From the NCBI GenBank assembly GCA_002325825.1, contig DCSW01000006.1, forward strand, positions 1 to 10,216: DNA of 10,216 bases, in the 5' to 3' direction. The position numbers were made by a program, and so were the translations under genes. Under the pieces are notes generated by a model, which worked only from the letters and a program-made list of their open reading frames with translations, made no database searches and was not told the DNA's origin. Positions 7,893 to 10,216 of this stretch are shown here, piece by piece. How positions within the stretch are numbered: the first letter of the stretch is position 1; every line of letters starts with the position of its first letter. The stretch is from Collimonas sp. UBA1456. GTDB lineage: Bacteria; Pseudomonadota; Gammaproteobacteria; Burkholderiales; Burkholderiaceae_D.

Positions 7893-8143
7893 GGGGCTAC
7901 TTTGTTCGGAAATGCATCGGAACCCACAAAATCCCTTGGTCTCCGGACACGCATCGAGCACCGCACACACGTGCGTATACGTAGTCCTACCTAGAAATGC
8001 TGCGTAGTACCTCGCTTGTTCACATTCCGTATATACCGAATACTTGGTCATGTAGATTCGGGTGAGTTTGTGCGTCCTGGCAATCCGCCCGCTATTCATG
8101 AAAATGATACTCCACAAATTCATTGCCGGTTCGGAGGAGAACA
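7893..8143. promoter_or_regulatory. divergent control region between kinase and cstA remnants
   Basis: About 250 bp separate the two divergent starts. It contains the near-palindrome TTCCGTATATACCGAA (8025-8040, 14 of 16 positions symmetrical), the exact palindrome CGTATACG (7974-7981), and two related boxes, CGTAGTCCTACCT (7980-7992) and GCGTAGTACCT (8002-8012). Such clustering suits operator sites, for example for the adjacent NarL-type regulator, but this is an inference and both target genes are dead. The cstA ribosome site GGAGGAG at 8133-8139 still stands four bases before its ATG. Confidence 0.3.
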
Positions 8144-8724
8144 ATGAATCGTCTATCTTCAAAGATGGGCTGCCTCTGCTCGGTACATTCGCGTTTGGCT
8201 ATATTTGCCTGCAGCGCCGCGAATCCATCAGCACTATCTGGATCAGATCGCCGTAGTATGCGTCGATCTGATCGCTTACCGTTTCTACAGCTTGTATATT
8301 TCCGACAAGGTACTGAGCCTCGACGTCACGCGTATGATGCCTGCGTACAAATACAATGACGGTCTGGATTACGCGCCGACCAATAAGAACGTCTTGTTCG
8401 GCCATCATTTTGCGGCGATTGCCGGTACCGGTCCGTTTGTCGGCTCGTTGTTGAAGGCGCAAATTGGTTATCCCAGTCGGACATGCTGTGGGTTCTGGCC
8501 GGCACGGGGTGCAGTATCTGATGGTGTTGTTCATCTCGACTCGGTGTGATAGCCGTTCCCTCGGCGATCTGATTAAATCCGAGCTGGTGCCGTTCATGAT
8601 CATGTTGATTATCCTGGCGGTGCTGACGCCGATCGTTGGTCAAGGCGCTGGCCGAATCGCCGTGGAGTACCTTCTCGACCGCGCTGTGCGTCGCCGGCTG
8701 ATGGTATTTCTTTCAGATCGATGA
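8144..8724 (+). pseudogene. cstA: CstA-family peptide/pyruvate transporter, 5' remnant
   Basis: CstA proteins are multi-pass inner-membrane transporters of about 690 residues, linked to uptake of peptides or pyruvate under carbon starvation. The ATG at 8144 gives MNRLSSKMG. Frame 1 then reads LLGTFAFGYICLQRRESIST, and frame 3 reads the family signature DLIAYRFYSLYISDKVLSLD, YNDGLDYAPTNKNVLFGHHF and AAIAGTGPFVGSLLKAQIGY. Frame 2 has SDMLWVLAG, and frame 1 finishes with QYLMVLFISTRCDSRSLGDL and PFMIMLIILAVLTPIV. At least three frameshifts are present. Residues are missing between VLAG and QYLMV and between SELVP and FMIM, and roughly the last 500 residues are gone. Homology ends close to the 39-base palindrome at 8737. 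The upstream ribosome site is still strong, so loss may be recent. The closely related BtsT-type pyruvate transporter is the alternative name. Confidence 0.88.
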
Positions 8725-8736
8725 ACTTATGAGCGC

Positions 8737-8775
8737 CAGCCTCAAGAGCCCCCCCGGGGGGGGCTCTTGAGGCTG
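8737..8775. repeat. 39-base near-perfect palindrome at a pseudogene junction
   Basis: The left arm CAGCCTCAAGAGCCCCCCC (8737-8755) faces the right arm of eight G followed by CTCTTGAGGCTG (8756-8775). The arms pair over 19 bases with one extra G and no loop. It lies exactly between the last recognisable cstA codons and the last recognisable codons of the convergent gluconate dehydrogenase subunit gene. As a transcript it would form a very strong hairpin, but no T run follows on either side, so it is not a classical terminator. It may be a rearrangement scar (inverted duplication) or an assembly artefact. Confidence 0.75.
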
Positions 8776-8965
8776 AAATGAGATGATCAACCAGCGCGCT
8801 TAATGTTATTCATTCTTCTTCGGCAAAGTAAGACGGCCTGTAAGGTTCCTGCTTGCCGATGGTTACCGCCGAAGTGACATCGATAGCGCCCCCTGTGAGT
8901 AGCGCAGCGGCCACTGCTTTGCGCAAAAAATTGCGACGGGTGGGCGAAATTCTGATCATTTTCAT
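8776..8965 (-). pseudogene. gluconate 2-dehydrogenase subunit 3 (gamma), truncated
   Basis: Subunit 3 is the small Tat-exported partner of the membrane-bound flavoprotein and cytochrome c subunits that oxidise gluconate to 2-ketogluconate in the periplasm. From the ATG at 8963-8965, with GGAAG six bases upstream, the peptide reads ISPTRRNFLRKAVAAALLTG. This is a Tat signal with the twin Arg at residues 10-11. It then reads TIGKQEPYRPSYFAEEE, as in the family, and stops at 8810. The normal continuation EEWAFI is replaced by a stop, then ALVDHLI is still readable to about 8777. Everything after that (well over 100 residues) is absent, because the palindrome at 8737-8775 follows. No other dehydrogenase subunit lies in the window. 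The frame is open further upstream to 9160, but that part is AT-rich and unlike protein. Confidence 0.78.
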
Positions 8966-9180
8966 ACCAACTTCCAGGCCAGAAAATGCGGCCTCTATCA
9001 GTGATTCATGCAAGAAGTTGCACATTGACTGAGCAACTCTTCTATAAAATAAGAATACAGAGACGCTTCTAAAATCGAAGTTTATGATATAAAAATGAAA
9101 CTTTATTTTTATGGTAAATTTAAAATTTACTATCAGAATAGGCATAATATTTAAAATCAATTATTTCTATTTCTGATGCC
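8966..9180. other. AT-rich intergenic spacer with small dyads
   Basis: This stretch is far richer in A and T than its surroundings, especially 9055-9175, and shows no gene. It holds AGTTGC/GCAACT arms around an 11-base loop (9016-9038) and an exact palindrome of GTAAATTT, one A, and AAATTTAC (9114-9130). Its composition and place upstream of the gluconate dehydrogenase remnant suit an old promoter region, but I could not find a convincing pair of -35 and -10 boxes. Confidence 0.4.
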
Positions 9181-9680
9181 AATAAATCGATTTTATTGTT
9201 GACTTTACAACGCCATCGACGTTAGATACGGGTTGATGAGTGATGAATGCCTGGCGGGAAAAGCGATCACGTTCTTTATTGTTACGGTGCGTGCGGCGAA
9301 ATCGGGCGACGATAAACAACTGGGGGCAACTGCGGTGTTGACAAAAACCAGGATAGAAGCTACCGTCATCACTACTCCCCATTGCACCTAACTAGCGCCA
9401 GTCGGAGTATTCGTGGGATGGTTTCATATGGCATCATCGCCCCGAATATCTGCGCTGCCTAGCGATTTTTTCTAACGGCATGCAATGCGACACCAACCTG
9501 GCGCGCGCTACCAACGACGGCGCATCGCTTGGCAGCGCAAACGCGCAATATCAATGCCATCAAGTTACTAAGGTATACCGATGCTGTAAGCCCATCGGCT
9601 GAGAGATCAAACAATGCGAGTGGATTGGCGCAGACAGGCAACGACACGTCAGACGTTGTCGGAGAACAGGACTTCCAGCG
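9181..9680. other. undetermined stretch, probably eroded coding DNA
   Basis: No family could be recognised on either strand. Plus-strand frame 1 stays open from about 9202 to a TAA near 9388, with an ATG at 9235 and peptides such as AITFFIVTVRAAKSGDDKQL and GATAVLTKTRIEATVI. Its base composition is that of coding DNA, unlike the AT-rich spacer before it. From 9389 to 9680 the frames break often; one reads ARATNDGASLGSANAQYQ. This could be one or two pseudogenes too worn to name. Part of it should once have held the promoter and signal sequence of the porin remnant. Confidence 0.3.
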
Positions 9681-10216
9681 ATGGAGGCTGCGTTGATTCT
9701 GCGCGAAGCGGTGCCGCGCAGCGGATTGATCTTATTTATTGACGGCCCCAGCGGCGATGCGGGACGCATCGGCGTAATCGACAGCGGCGACATGACCACC
9801 TCCTAGATCGGTGTCAATGGTACTAAAGATCTAGACGGCGAACTTAAAACGAAATTCAACCTTACTTTATTCTTTCGCTCCAACAACGGCGGTGCTGGTC
9901 GCTTACGACGGCAATGTCGCCTTGATCGGCATTTCGGCGCAATCTCGCTAGGCTGAGACCTGGCACCAAACTTCCTGACGTCGATCCTGTTCAATCCATT
10001 TGACGATTCGTTCAAACTGTCCAAACTGTCGCCACTGATAGCCGACAAGCAAGTCTATGTGAAACAATGCCAACGACAGTGCGTATCCGCAAACGGCTAC
10101 ATGACGAAGATATGGGGCGATGGTCAGCACCGACGAACCCAGGCCTTTGCTAAGTTGCAGAACTACTATATGTTTGACGACAAATTACGGGCCTCCCGCC
10201 AAAGATAACGACAAGA
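9681..10216 (+). pseudogene. Gram-negative general porin (Porin_4 type), broken
   Basis: An outer-membrane beta-barrel of the Neisseria/Burkholderia porin type. One frame reads from an ATG at 9681. It carries GLILFIDGPSGDAGRIGVID and then SGDMTTS, stop, IGVNGTKDLDGELKTKFNL. The latter corresponds to the porin signature in which an SRxGF/KGTEDLGGGL-like block precedes a strand. Further on it reads HFGAISLG, stop, DLAPNFLTSILFNPFDDSF, matching the next porin block (GNFGxxxLGRDxxP). The stops are TAG at 9804-9806 and TGA near 9951, each where Arg is expected, and a TAA follows at 10206-10208. The Ala-rich signal peptide is not clear. The middle (FRSNNGGAGRLRRQ) looks frame-shifted. It runs to the window edge, so the rest is unseen. 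Confident in family, less so in its start. Confidence 0.72.

Noticed and set aside
9025..9050. TTGACT followed by TATAAAAT as a plus-strand promoter
   Set aside because: The spacing is 12-14 bases, too short for a sigma-70 promoter, and the downstream stretch has no identified gene.
8966..9160. Longer N-terminus for the gluconate dehydrogenase subunit
   Set aside because: The AT-rich codons give a Lys/Phe/Ile-rich peptide. The Tat signal and a good ribosome site place the start at 8965.
6000..10216. The possibility that all frameshifts are sequencing errors
   Set aside because: The same window has 2 kb of error-free helicase coding sequence. The remnants also show internal deletions, active-site replacements and truncations, which base-calling errors do not produce. 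Single indels could still be errors.

Overview
The window looks like a piece of a Gram-negative betaproteobacterial chromosome, most likely Burkholderiales and perhaps near Oxalobacteraceae (Collimonas or Herbaspirillum relatives). This placement is an inference from remembered resemblance of the RdgC, Rep-type helicase, AtaL-like, CstA and porin sequences. No search was run. The most striking property is decay: an intact block of four genes (about 1855-5999) is flanked on both sides by pseudogenes carrying frameshifts, stops, internal deletions and truncations. That pattern suits a host-restricted or otherwise relaxed lineage undergoing genome reduction.

Layout. 3-152 (+) is the C-terminal remnant of an IS256/Mutator-type transposase. 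153-804 has no recognisable gene, apart from an unexplained 95-codon open stretch with one membrane-like segment (301-585). 805-1736 (+) is a broken membrane-anchored diguanylate cyclase whose GGEEF motif can still be read. The intact block follows: rdgC (1855-2754, -), a DUF4404 gene (2923-3213, -), a Rep/UvrD-family helicase (3318-5375, -) with a terminator-like dyad just beyond it, and a divergent AtaL-like (DUF1857) gene (5520-5999, +). A REP-like dyad lies at 6044-6073.

From about 6127 to the end every recognisable gene is broken. There is a NarL/LuxR-type response regulator and a Cache-domain histidine kinase (both -), fused in frame by a deletion. Divergent from them is a truncated cstA (+). 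A 39-base near-perfect palindrome follows, then a truncated, convergent gluconate 2-dehydrogenase subunit 3 gene (-), an AT-rich spacer, an undetermined stretch, and a porin pseudogene (+) that runs to the window edge.

Functionally, the surviving genes include two DNA-maintenance genes (recombination control and a replication or repair helicase). The lost genes serve environmental sensing, second-messenger signalling, nutrient uptake, periplasmic sugar oxidation and outer-membrane permeability. The kinase, regulator and cstA sit head to head and have all decayed, which suggests that one sensing-and-uptake unit was lost together. I saw no tRNA, rRNA, CRISPR array or defence system. I do not think the window holds a new working system; its interest lies in how the genes were broken.
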